Assembly: GCA_022563855.1 (NCBI GenBank)
Contig: JADFMN010000009.1
Location: 1 to 64,000 of the forward strand
DNA from: Armatimonadota bacterium
Lineage (GTDB): Bacteria > Armatimonadota > Fimbriimonadia > Fimbriimonadales > Fimbriimonadaceae
DNA length: 64,000 bases
Direction: 5' to 3'
The notes below the pieces were generated by a model. It saw only the letters and a list, made by a program, of their open reading frames with translations. It was not told the origin of the DNA and did no database searches. The position numbers were made by a program, and so were the translations under genes. This document shows, in pieces, positions 7,801 through 17,000 of the stretch; position 1 is the first letter of the stretch, and each line of letters begins with the position of its first letter.

Positions 7801-8082
7801 TCACTTGCGAGCCCTATTCTCCTTGATAGCGAGAAACACCACCACAGCAAGAGAGAGCAGCATGAAAATGCGCGTTGGAAGCAGCAACCGCTCTAATACT
7901 GGGGCCGCAGAGGCTGGCAAAACAAATTGAACTGGAGGCGAGATATACAATCCTTCCGTTACGAACCACAATATCATGGATACGACCAGAAGCCGCGTTG
8001 CGGCGATTTGCAACCGACTGCTTATTCGTGCCACGTTTACTTTCCTCAAATTCGGGTCGTCAGCAATCTCATGGTCGAGCAT
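7801..8082 (-). CDS. Hypothetical small protein with two transmembrane helices
   Basis: This 93-residue protein has an N-terminal polar region (about 25 residues) and two hydrophobic helices (about residues 27-47 and 62-86). It ends with a positively charged KENRARK tail. I recognise no family. A TATAAA stretch 5 nt before the ATG suggests a leaderless transcript. It is upstream of, and oriented with, the BamE-like small protein, and the two share an upstream 17-bp motif, which suggests common regulation or a local duplication of control DNA. Confidence 0.55.
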   Translation of the reverse strand: MLDHEIADDPNLRKVNVARISSRLQIAATRLLVVSMILWFVTEGLYISPPVQFVLPASAAPVLERLLLPTRIFMLLSLAVVVFLAIKENRARK

Positions 8083-8110
8083 TCCAGTTTATACCGCCAC
8101 GGTAAATATT

Positions 8111-8127
8111 CGTCGAGTCTCAGGAGT
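8111..8127 (-). repeat. 17-bp motif upstream of small membrane-protein gene, copy 2
   Basis: It is identical to 7715-7731 (spacing 396 bp) and lies 28 bp before the ATG at 8082. Confidence 0.6.
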
Positions 8128-8162
8128 TGAAAGAAACGCAATGGAAGGCTGATAGGAATCAG

Positions 8163-8675
8163 TCAATCGTCGAGTTTGCGCCGCTCCATTCGTGCCTGCC
8201 GGACGAGCAACCAGACATTCAACCAAAGGATCCAAATGAGAAGCAACCCTATACCGAGGATGATAGTGACACTGACCAATGCCCGTTCATCGTTTGCGCG
8301 TTGGGTGAAAGCGGCCAGAGTTGCGACTGCTAGCAGTACCCAGGCGACCCGAATCCATTTGACGATCGCCTTGGACTTCTTATCGTGGCTGATGTTTGTA
8401 AGTCTCAGCAGGTATGAGAAAAGGAAGGCGCGGGCCCGTCGAAGAGACGCTGACTTGGGCTGCCTCCCAAGGGCCATCCATAAGAGAGTCACTCCTACCA
8501 GGACGACGAAACCTCCGGCAAGAGAAATCGAGACGAGCCCCGGCACAATCTGTTCTGGCGCGATCAAGTTCAGCAAAGGAAGCGCAAGTGCGCCGATTGC
8601 TCCGAGAACGATCAACGTATAGCCATAAGCCGCCAAAAACCGCAGGTCTGTGAACGGCGTCCAGTGCATACCCAT
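8163..8675 (-). CDS. Hypothetical membrane protein, four predicted helices
   Basis: This 170-residue protein has hydrophobic segments at about residues 14-38, 44-64, 105-123 and 132-155, separated by a basic cytoplasmic-type loop (RRARAFLFSYLLR, HDKKSKAIVK), and a charged C-terminus. No family is recognised. The ATG at 8675 is chosen because further upstream the frame runs into tRNA-Pro. The gene begins 55 nt downstream of the tRNA on the same strand and could be read from the tRNA promoter. Confidence 0.5.
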   Translation of the reverse strand: MGMHWTPFTDLRFLAAYGYTLIVLGAIGALALPLLNLIAPEQIVPGLVSISLAGGFVVLVGVTLLWMALGRQPKSASLRRARAFLFSYLLRLTNISHDKKSKAIVKWIRVAWVLLAVATLAAFTQRANDERALVSVTIILGIGLLLIWILWLNVWLLVRQARMERRKLDD

Positions 8676-8730
8676 ATTGAAGCACAAGAATGGCAGTGAT
8701 CCCGAAAAGGCCGTTCTAGGTTGACAACAA

Positions 8731-8807
8731 TGGTCGAGGCGACAGGATTCGAACCTGCGACCCCCTGCTCCCAAAGCAGGTGCTCTGCCAAGCTGAGCTA
8801 CGCCTCG
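8731..8807 (-). tRNA. tRNA-Pro (TGG)
   Basis: The cloverleaf is complete. The acceptor stem is CGAGGCG paired with CGCCTCG, the anticodon stem CCTGC/GCAGG encloses loop TTTGGGA with anticodon TGG, the T-loop is GGTTCGAATCC, and the 3' CCA is encoded. Confidence 0.97.
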
Positions 8808-8873
8808 ACAGCGGATAGGATACCAGTCGGCGGCGAGCGCGCCGGGCCTCCGGGGGAACTCGGGCTGGCCGGG

Positions 8874-9443
8874 TCAAAAAGCGGTGAACTGACTCTGCCC
8901 GTCGCCGCCGGTCTGCAAGTAGATTGCTTCAGCCGGGGTCGAGACGGCCTTATAAAACTCGCCTGCAAGCGCGAGTACGTCCGACGGTGCCCGGACGGCG
9001 AAATGCCCGTTCGAAAAATCTGGCGTTTTGCCACCGTCCTCGACAGCCTCCCAGATCGCAAGCTGGAGCGCAGCGCACTCGGCCTGAGTCCGCGCTTTGT
9101 GGAAACCCGCCGCGACGATGTTTCCGGCCTTGGCGATATTCCCGCCGACGGCCTTGGAGCTCCTTTGAATCACGGAGAAGTACTGCCCGGATCGCATCGG
9201 AGAGCGTATGTCGCCGCAGTAAGATCCGGCGCTATTCGTCTCGCTGCGAATGTACAGCCGACCAGCGCTCGACGTCTTCCTGTACTTGCCATCTAGCAGC
9301 ACTTCGACATTCATTCCGGTGACCGATCGAACGAACTGGATCCGAAACGGAGTTAGGGATTCGGGCTCGACCTGGGCGGCGCTAGCGTCCTGCGCCCCAG
9401 TGCTCATGGCGACGACAATCTGAAGCAATCCGATAAAGTTCAT
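8874..9443 (-). CDS. Secreted protein with putative Cys-Gln thioester (TED/TQXA-like) residues
   Basis: This 189-residue protein has a signal peptide (about residues 1-22) and a single domain. Two motifs resemble the thioester domain of Gram-positive surface adhesins: Cys76 in SYCGD and Gln127 in LQLAIWEAV (compare TQxAIW). In that family the Cys and Gln side chains form a reactive thioester that bonds host or surface amines. Here the Thr before Gln is Leu and no anchor signal is present, so the link is tentative; related LQLAIWE proteins occur as exported proteins of other diderms. The gene stands alone 66 bp upstream of tRNA-Pro. Confidence 0.6.
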   Translation of the reverse strand: MNFIGLLQIVVAMSTGAQDASAAQVEPESLTPFRIQFVRSVTGMNVEVLLDGKYRKTSSAGRLYIRSETNSAGSYCGDIRSPMRSGQYFSVIQRSSKAVGGNIAKAGNIVAAGFHKARTQAECAALQLAIWEAVEDGGKTPDFSNGHFAVRAPSDVLALAGEFYKAVSTPAEAIYLQTGGDGQSQFTAF

Positions 9444-9628
9444 TTTCTGCTCGCTCTGATCTTATGACGGTTCGGCTTTAAGCGCAGGTTCCATAAACTC
9501 ATAGTGCGTGGACGGTTTTGGACTCGACCTCGATATTTCACAGCGACTCGGCCCGTTTCCCAACGCTTCGTTCTTCGCGGAAACTCCTCAACATTCCCCC
9601 GGCAGGGTGCGCATCCGGCGCGCGCCGG

Positions 9629-9634
9629 TAGAAT
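9629..9634 (+). promoter_or_regulatory. Predicted -10 box (TAGAAT), leaderless dapL
   Basis: TAGAAT ends 9 nt before the ATG at 9644. The 9444-9628 gap upstream holds no other feature I can support. Confidence 0.55.
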
Positions 9635-9643
9635 CCGAACCGT

Positions 9644-10828
9644 ATGCCGTCTCCTTCAAAGAGATTTGACGTGATCCCGCCGTATTTGTTCGCGGAGATC
9701 TCGCGCGTGAAGCGCGAAGCGGTCGCCAGAGGCGTCGATGTGATCGACCTCGGCATCGGCGATCCGGACATCCCGACCCCCGCGCCGATCCGCGAGGCGC
9801 TCAAGGCCGCGGTCGAAGACCCCGCGACCCACAGATACGACGATAGCGCGAGAGGCTGGACGCCGTTCTTGCAGGCCGCCGTCGAGTGGTACGAGCGCGA
9901 GTTCGGCGTACAGATGGACGCCGAGACCGACATATGCGAAACGATCGGGAGCAAGGAGGGGCTGGCGCACATCGCGTGGTCGTACATCGACGAGGGCGAC
10001 GTCAGCATCGTCCCGAACCCCGGCTACCCGGTGTACAACGTAAACGCTAAAATGGCCGGCGGGGAAGTGTACGAAACGCCGCTGATGGAGGCGAACAACT
10101 ATCTGCCTGATCTGACAAAGATACCAAAGGAAACCGCGAAGAGAGCGAAGCTGTTCTACATCTGCTACCCGCACAACCCGACGACTGCCGTTGCGACGCG
10201 CGAGTTCTATGCGGACGTCGTGAAGTTCTGTCGCGATCACGACATCCTGCTGGTCAGCGACATGGCGTACGCGACGGTGACGTATGACGGATTCAAAAAC
10301 CCGTCAGCACTACAGGTCGAGGGTGCAAAGGACGTCGTGATCGAGATGCACTCGCTCAGCAAGACGTTCAACATGACCGGCTGGCGGCTCGGGTTTGCGC
10401 TCGGCAACCCGGACGCGGTCGCTGCGCTACAGCGCATGAAGGACAACATCGACAGCAAGCAGTTTCCGGCGGTAGCCGAGGCGGGGGCCTTTGCATTGAG
10501 AGAAGTCGACAACAGCGCGACGATCGCGATCTATCAGAAGAGGCGCGACGTGCTTTGCGACGGCCTCGCGGAGATCGGCTGGCACATTCCGAAGCCGAAA
10601 GCCACGCTGTTCGTCTGGGCGAAGGTGCCGCGCAACGACATGACCAGCGCGGAGTTCTGCACTGCGCTCATCGAGAGGGCGGGCATCGTGATCGTCCCCG
10701 GAAACGGAGCGGGGAGCGCGGGAGAGGGGTACGTGCGGATGTCGCTGACTTTGCTCGGCGACAAGGACGGTGAGCGGTTTGTCGAGGCCGTGCGACGCAT
10801 CAAAGAGTCCGGACTTGTCAACTCTTAG
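9644..10828 (+). CDS. dapL: LL-diaminopimelate aminotransferase (class I/II PLP aminotransferase)
   Basis: The enzyme would convert tetrahydrodipicolinate to LL-diaminopimelate with glutamate as amino donor, the short route to lysine and peptidoglycan. The 394 residues carry the fold-type I motifs: LGIGDPDIPTP near residue 36, YPHNPT near residue 172, and the PLP lysine in SLSKTFNMTGWR near residue 237. The DapL assignment rests on overall similarity of these blocks and on dapF in the same window; a generic aspartate/alanine aminotransferase is the main alternative. folC overlaps its 3' end, so the two are likely co-transcribed. Confidence 0.82.
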   Translation: MPSPSKRFDVIPPYLFAEISRVKREAVARGVDVIDLGIGDPDIPTPAPIREALKAAVEDPATHRYDDSARGWTPFLQAAVEWYEREFGVQMDAETDICETIGSKEGLAHIAWSYIDEGDVSIVPNPGYPVYNVNAKMAGGEVYETPLMEANNYLPDLTKIPKETAKRAKLFYICYPHNPTTAVATREFYADVVKFCRDHDILLVSDMAYATVTYDGFKNPSALQVEGAKDVVIEMHSLSKTFNMTGWRLGFALGNPDAVAALQRMKDNIDSKQFPAVAEAGAFALREVDNSATIAIYQKRRDVLCDGLAEIGWHIPKPKATLFVWAKVPRNDMTSAEFCTALIERAGIVIVPGNGAGSAGEGYVRMSLTLLGDKDGERFVEAVRRIKESGLVNS

Positions 10829-12095
10829 CTTCGACGACGCGGTGGCCAAACTCGGCAGCCTGCGCACTCGCGGCTGGCGGCTCGGGCTCGACCGCATGCA
10901 GGAGTTCGTTCGGCTGGCTGGGCTGCAGCACAAGATCGGTGAAGCCAACGGGCCGCAGTTCATTCACGTCGCGGGGACGAACGGCAAGGGAAGCACGACG
11001 GCGTTCATCCAGAGCATCCTCGTCGAGCAGGGGCACAGCACCGGCGCGATGTTCAGCCCGTACGTGTACGACGTGTGCGAGCGCGTGCAGATCGACCGCG
11101 AGCTGATCGCGCGAGACGACTTTGCGCGGCTTGCGACCCGGCTGTTGGAAATGGGCAGGCAGCTAGAAGCCACAGACTTGGGTGGGCCGACGGAGTTCGA
11201 GATCAAGACGATGCTCGGATTCGCTCATTGGGCGGAGTTGGGCGTCGACTGGGTGGGAATCGAGGTTGGGCTCGGCGGGCGGCTCGATGCGACGAACGTG
11301 GTCACGCCGCGGACGTCCGTCATCGTGAACATCTCGCTCGATCACACGGAGATTCTTGGCGAAACGGTGGAGGAGATCGCAGTAGAGAAGGCGGGCATCA
11401 TCAAGCCGGGGATCCCAGTTATCTTGGGCAACATGCCTGAGCCCGCAAGAGACGCCATCTGCAAGATAGCGGACGCTCGAAGTGCGAAAACCTGGAGTCT
11501 TGGAAAGGAGATCATCCTCGACGAATCTGGCATCGCGACGCCGATCCGAAGACATCCCCCGATTCACCCCAGGCTAAGGGGCTCGATCCAGTTGCAGAAC
11601 GCCGCGCTGGCGATCGCCGCCTGCGATGCTGCCGGAGCGATCGACGACCCGAGCCGCGTTGCCGACGGAGTGCGGAAAGCTTGGCTGCCAGGACGATTCG
11701 AGCAGGTCGAATACGGAGGGAGGCGGTTCATTCTCGATGGCGCTCACAATCCAGATGCGGCTAAGGCGCTCTTGCAAACGCTGAAAGAGGAGAGCATTGA
11801 ACTTCCCGTGCCGTTCATAACAGGACGGGTAGACGGGCACGACTGCCGATCGTTCTACGAGGTGCTTCAAGGGTCGATAAGCTCCGCGTTCGTCGCGCGG
11901 TTGGAGTTTCACAGGTCGAAAGACCCGCGATCGATCATTCAGGAAGCGCGGGAGTTCCTGCCGACGTCCAGCACGCATGAGAGCGTTGCCTCGGCTCTCG
12001 AATCGTGTTTGGGCGCAACGCATCCCGGTACGACCATCGTCGTCACAGGGAGCATGTTCGTCGTAGGCGAGATCGGGAAACTCATCCGGCGGTAA
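10815..12095 (+). CDS. folC: Folylpolyglutamate synthase/dihydrofolate synthase
   Basis: FolC adds glutamate to dihydropteroate and reduced folates in the cytoplasm. The 426-residue product shows the Mur-ligase fold: ATP-binding P-loop HVAGTNGKGST near residue 52, MFSPYVYDVCERVQI, the EVGLGGRLDATN motif near residue 153, and NISLDHTEILG. Length is normal for the family. I chose the TTG at 10815 (AAAGAG eight bases upstream) over a GTG at 10770 that lacks well-spaced Shine-Dalgarno; either start overlaps the dapL 3' end (by 14 or 59 nt), which implies translational coupling. Confidence 0.92.
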   Translation: MSTLSFDDAVAKLGSLRTRGWRLGLDRMQEFVRLAGLQHKIGEANGPQFIHVAGTNGKGSTTAFIQSILVEQGHSTGAMFSPYVYDVCERVQIDRELIARDDFARLATRLLEMGRQLEATDLGGPTEFEIKTMLGFAHWAELGVDWVGIEVGLGGRLDATNVVTPRTSVIVNISLDHTEILGETVEEIAVEKAGIIKPGIPVILGNMPEPARDAICKIADARSAKTWSLGKEIILDESGIATPIRRHPPIHPRLRGSIQLQNAALAIAACDAAGAIDDPSRVADGVRKAWLPGRFEQVEYGGRRFILDGAHNPDAAKALLQTLKEESIELPVPFITGRVDGHDCRSFYEVLQGSISSAFVARLEFHRSKDPRSIIQEAREFLPTSSTHESVASALESCLGATHPGTTIVVTGSMFVVGEIGKLIRR

Positions 12096-12141
12096 CGCGC
12101 GGTTAAGTGAACCATTGAACTGCGCGCTGACACCAAGGGTT

Positions 12142-13584
12142 ATGGAAGCACGCAACGTATTCATAGCCCTTGCGGCACTCGCAGTCTGTGCGCCGCTCAC
12201 CGGTTGTGTTGAGGCTCAGGCCAAGACAGGAACAAAGGCAAAGCCCTCGACCGTTGAAATCGTCGTCTTTACGAACGACTTCGCCATGGTGAGCGACATC
12301 AGGGAGCTGACCCTCGAGGAGGGTCGCAACGACGTAACGCTGACCGGGATCAGCGACCAGATCGACCAGAACTCAGCGGCGTTCTTCTGGCCCGACGGTG
12401 GTGGAGAGAATGTTGTCTCCACTACTTTCGAGCGCGGGGTGCAGAACGGGCAGCAGATGCTCGATAGATACTTGGGCGAACAGGTCGTGCTCGTGTACCG
12501 CGGCACGAGCGGCAAGGTCGGCGATCGCCAGGAGGGGATCCTCGAAGTCGCCTCTCCTGGGAACATCGTCGTCCGCGTCGGTGACACGTACATCGTCAAT
12601 CCCGACGCGACGATCGAGGTGCCCGCCACGGACGAGTTTGCGGTGATGCAGGGATTTCGCGCGGTCGTCGACAGTCCGAGCGCCGGGCAGTCGCGCATGG
12701 GCCTCTCTTACTTGACTCGGGGGCTCTCATGGCGTGCGGACTACGTCGCCGTCCTACAGAAGGACGAAGACCTGTTGGACCTTGAGCTTTGGGCCACCGT
12801 CCAGAACCGCACGAAAGCGGAGTTCCGCAACGCGAAGATCCGGTTCGTGGCCGGTTCCCCGAACCGTGCGGCCCTTGCGACGATGGCCGGGAAGGCATTG
12901 ATTATGGGGGCTCCGCTGGCCGAGTCTTATGACGATGGCGTGGTCCTTGACAGCAAAGCCATGTCAGAGTCGCTCGGCGAGCTGCACGCATACCCGTACG
13001 AAGCAACCGCCACGATCAGCCCGAACCAGGACAGCCGCGTGAAGATGCTCGAGTCAAGCAGCGTCGCTGCGAAGCGCGACTACGCGATCCGCCTGTCGCC
13101 CGTCGGGTCCTACGGCTACTACGGCAGGCCCGACCAGCGCATCCAAGCCACCCTGAGCATAAAGCTCCGGAACAGCGAGAAGAACGGCCTTGGCGAGCCG
13201 CTGCCAGCAGGAACGGTACGGTTCTACGAACAGGGCGACGACGGCGCTCTGCGATACATCGGCGCTTCGGCGATTCAGGACATGCCGAAGGACGCGAGCC
13301 AGAGCCTGACCCTGACCGAGGTGTTCGACGTTTACGCATTGCAGAAAGTGGCTGACGCTAAGCGAATCAACAAGCGGACGGTCGAGCGGTCGGTCGAGAT
13401 CACCGTGTACAACGAGAAGGACACGGACATCGAGCTGCGGCTCGTGCAAGACTTCTGGCAAAACTGGAAGATCGTCGAGGAGTCGGCGGAGAGCACGAAG
13501 CTGGCGGCACGGCTTGTCCAGTGGACGATCACCGTGCCTGCAGGCGGCGAAGTGACCCTCAAGTACCGCGTCAGGTTGAGCTAG
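12142..13584 (+). CDS. DUF4139-domain lipoprotein
   Basis: This 480-residue protein has a lipoprotein signal peptide with lipobox LTGC (Cys near residue 22). The body matches DUF4139 proteins: an N-terminal strand-rich region (VEIVVFTNDFAMVSDIREL) and the LSYLTRGLSWRADYVA motif near residue 195 that begins the conserved C-terminal domain, ending with VTLKYRVRLS. The function of the family is not established; in diderms it is generally exported. The ATG at 12142 is chosen because it places the signal peptide at the N-terminus; an in-frame TTG at 12115 is possible. Confidence 0.75.
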   Translation: MEARNVFIALAALAVCAPLTGCVEAQAKTGTKAKPSTVEIVVFTNDFAMVSDIRELTLEEGRNDVTLTGISDQIDQNSAAFFWPDGGGENVVSTTFERGVQNGQQMLDRYLGEQVVLVYRGTSGKVGDRQEGILEVASPGNIVVRVGDTYIVNPDATIEVPATDEFAVMQGFRAVVDSPSAGQSRMGLSYLTRGLSWRADYVAVLQKDEDLLDLELWATVQNRTKAEFRNAKIRFVAGSPNRAALATMAGKALIMGAPLAESYDDGVVLDSKAMSESLGELHAYPYEATATISPNQDSRVKMLESSSVAAKRDYAIRLSPVGSYGYYGRPDQRIQATLSIKLRNSEKNGLGEPLPAGTVRFYEQGDDGALRYIGASAIQDMPKDASQSLTLTEVFDVYALQKVADAKRINKRTVERSVEITVYNEKDTDIELRLVQDFWQNWKIVEESAESTKLAARLVQWTITVPAGGEVTLKYRVRLS

Positions 13585-13710
13585 AAAAAGCCAGGGCGCT
13601 TACACGTCGAGGGTGCCACGGTCTGTCCCGAAGGGCAGGCCGAGCAGCTCTTGTGGGCGCCCAGACTGGCTATATCGCAAACGGTGCGGAAGGCGAGGTC
13701 GGCAGTCTGA

Positions 13711-13953
13711 TCAGGATCTGAACGCGCAATCTATGATGACGTCTTTGACCAGGCCGGACTGAATTATAATGTTCTTGATCCGCTCTACTTCGGCCCTGGT
13801 GTCCGGATTGCCTCCCTTGATCGGTTTGACCACTCCACGAATGTAGAGCACCTTGTGCAGCACCTGCAAGTCGAGAGCCGTGATATCGAGCAGTCGTTTG
13901 GAAAACTCGCTTCTGATTTTCTTGCGGGCGCGGATGTCCTCGACAGTTGCCAT
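13711..13953 (-). CDS. Small BON-like hypothetical protein
   Basis: This 80-residue cytoplasmic protein has a charged N-terminal helix followed by a short alpha/beta unit (VLHKVLYIRGVVKPIKGG, then EVERIKNIIIQSGLVKDVIID) that resembles a BON or secretin-like beta-alpha-beta fold, where a helix predicts a following strand. No function is assigned. A TAGAAT box 6 nt before the ATG supports expression as a leaderless transcript. It lies downstream of hppA on the same strand but is separated from it by a strong hairpin. Confidence 0.6.
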   Translation of the reverse strand: MATVEDIRARKKIRSEFSKRLLDITALDLQVLHKVLYIRGVVKPIKGGNPDTRAEVERIKNIIIQSGLVKDVIIDCAFRS

Positions 13954-13959
13954 GATCGG

Positions 13960-13965
13960 ATTCTA
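13960..13965 (-). promoter_or_regulatory. Predicted -10 box (TAGAAT), leaderless small protein
   Basis: TAGAAT on the minus strand ends 6 nt before the ATG at 13953. Confidence 0.6.
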
Positions 13966-13992
13966 TCCTAAAACCGCGAACAAACCTAGGCG

Positions 13993-14041
13993 CCAACGAT
14001 AACAGGCCGAGAGCAGGTAGCTCGCGGCCTGTTATCGTTGG
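13993..14041 (-). terminator. Very stable hairpin after hppA
   Basis: CCAACGATAACAGGCCG (13993-14009) and its exact complement (14025-14041) flank an inner GAGC/GCTC stem, giving about 21 base pairs with one mismatch. It begins 14 nt after the hppA stop. The downstream T-content is low (GGCGCCTAGGTTTG), so it may act as a 3' stabilising structure as well as, or instead of, an intrinsic terminator. Confidence 0.6.
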
Positions 14042-14054
14042 CCGGTGTGCGGCG

Positions 14055-17000
14055 CTACTCGGACGTGCCTTTGCCTGCGGCCTCGGCCTCGGCCTGGCCT
14101 GCCTGCAACAGTTCGAACATGCTGCCGCGCTTCGACCAGTACACAGCGCCTGCTAGAGCAAGGGCTGCTATCACAGTAATCGTGATCAGCACTGCATCCG
14201 ACCTCGGCATGATGACGATCGGCACCATCAGGAGCGCGACGAGGTTCATGACCTTGATCAGCGGGTTGAGCGCAGGGCCGGCAGTATCCTTGAACGGGTC
14301 GCCGACAGTATCGCAGACGATTCCTGCCTCGTGAGCCTTGCTGCCCTTGCCGCCGTACATCCCGTCCTCGATCAGCTTCTTCGCGTTGTCCCAGATACCG
14401 CCGGAGTTGGCCAGCATCACCGCTAGCAACTGACCCGACACAATTGCGCCAACGAGGAATCCGCCCAGGGCTTGCGCACCGACCAGGTTGCCTTCCTTGC
14501 CGATGGAGAAACCGAACCCGACAAGGACCGGGAACGCGATAGCGAGCACCGCTGGTCCGATCAGCTCCTTCTGAGCTGCCTTGGTCACGATGGCCACGCA
14601 CTTGGCGTAGTCCGGCTTGCTCGTTCCGGCTAGAATGCCGGGGTCGTTTCTGAACTGTGCTCGAACGTCGTTGATCAGCTCGAACGAGGCTCTGCCGACT
14701 GCGTTGATCGCGAAGGCGGAGAAGAGATAGGGCGCCGCGCCGCCGATCAACACTCCGAGGAATATCTCCGGAACTTGCAGCGGCATGCCGACTACCGTCA
14801 GTCCGCCCTCCTCGACGTATGCGTGGAACAGAGCGACGGCGGCAACAACGGCTGTCGCGATGGCGAAGCCTTTCGTCAGCGCCTTGGTCGTGTTGCCGGC
14901 GGCGTCGAGCCGCTGAATAGCCTTTGCCGCTTCGGGGTGGGTCTTGTTTGCTCCAGACATTTCGAATATGCCTTGCGCGTTGTCAGAGATCGGCCCGAAA
15001 GTATCCATCGCCAAGATGAACCCCGTGGTCGTCAGCAGGCCGAGTCCGACGAGCGCAATGCCGTAGAAGCTGAGCAGGTATCCGCCGTACTCCGCTGGGT
15101 TGAACACCAGAAGCGGCATGATGAGCGAGACCACGATCGCCAGCAGGCTGAACACCGACGACTCCTTGCCCAGCGCGAAGCCTGTGATTATCATCGGTGC
15201 AGGCCCTGCCGTCGATACGCCTGCGACCTCCTGGACTGGTTTGCCGCGCAGGCTCACGTAGTAGTCCGTAAGCTTCTCGAACACGAAGGCCATGAGTATG
15301 CCGAAAATGATGCACAGGGCAAACTGCCACCAGGCCGCTGTGTGCTGCTCGATCGTCGCTATCTTCGCGCGGAACTCCTGCGGCATGCGCTGGGCGGGGT
15401 CGAGCAGCAATGCGTCGTACGCGGTCTTCACCGTCTTCACGTCGCTCTTATAGAAATTGATGCCTGGGTTCGCAGGATTCGGACTTCCCGGCGAACTCTC
15501 TAGCAGATAGGATGCCAGGTGTTCTTCTCCTTTGCTGATCGCAGCTCGAACGTCTCCTTCAGAATTCGAGTACAGCGTCACATCGAATTTGTTCACGGTT
15601 TCAAACTGCTGCTGAAAGCTGGCCGCCTGCTCCTTTATAGCGCTGAACTGATCCTCGGACATCGGGCCGTAGTACGACCGCTGGGTACTCGTCGTAGCCG
15701 GTGGCTGCCCTCCAGCCGCCGGTATTTGGAAGTCTGCGGTTGTGATCTCCACTTCATAGACAAAGAGATCGTTGTCTTCGTACGCCTCGCCAAACGTAAT
15801 GATCGTCGGCTCTTCGCCGAAACCCTCAGCAGCCTTGAAAACCGTATAGCTCAGCACCGGATTGTCTTCATCGGAGAAATTGATCGGCTTGAAGTGCTGA
15901 AGGTTTTTTGCCGGCTGTACGTCGACTTCCTCGGTAAAAATCGCGACCGAAACAAAGTCTCTTCGCCTAGGACCTAGCGCTCCGTCTTCCGGAAACATCG
16001 CGTTGAACCTTTCGGACTCGAGGATTTTGTCGACAGAGATCGTGTATTTTGGAACGTCCTCATCTTCGCTCAGTTCATCGAGAATCTCGTGGATGGCCGC
16101 GAAGTCTTCAACCAGTTGGGTCTCCGACGAAATCAGTTCGTTGGAGACGACTAATTCGGATTGCGATTTCGGCCCGCCCATCATGAAGTAAGCAAGACCC
16201 AAAGTCGCAGCGATCGCGATGAGCGCGGAACTGTTGAAACCGCGCCGTATCAGCCTCAGCGGATCCACGTCGATGTCGTCGGATCCCTTGACCATGAAGA
16301 TGCCCACGATCGACGCAATGATGCCGACGCCGCGGGCCATCAGGGCGAAGAGGATCAGGCGCATCCAAGTCTCTTGGTCGAACATCGTCGCCGTCGCAGC
16401 GCCGAGCACCAGCGCGGCAACCAGCGTCACCTCGTACGACTCGAAAATGTCCGCCGCCATCCCGGCGCAGTCGCCGACGTTGTCGCCGACGTTGTCGGCG
16501 ATCGTCGCCGGATTTCGCGCATCGTCCTCTGGAATGCCGGCTTCTACCTTGCCGACAAGGTCCGCTCCTACGTCGGCAGCCTTGGTAAAGATGCCTCCAC
16601 CGACGCGCATGAACAGCGCCGCGAGCGAACCGCCGAACCCGAATCCGATCAGCAGCTTCATCGCGTCGCCCTTCGCGATCATGAAGATGAGCGTTGCGCC
16701 GATCAGCCCCATGCCGACCGTTACCAGCCCCGCGACGGCTCCGGCCTTGAACGCGATTTCCAGCGCGTTCTTGAAACTGCTGATCGCCGCGTGCGCGGTG
16801 CGCGTATTGGCGTTGACCGCCATGATCATGCCGATGTAGCCAGCAAAGTACGAAGCCGCGACACCACCGATGAAGCTGAGCGAGATCCACAGTGCCAGCA
16901 TCTCGTCGTATCTGCTGCTGAACATGAAGAACAGGCCGATCGCAAGCAGAAGGACGAAAACGGACATCATCGTTACCTGCTGCCTCAGATATGCGAGCGC

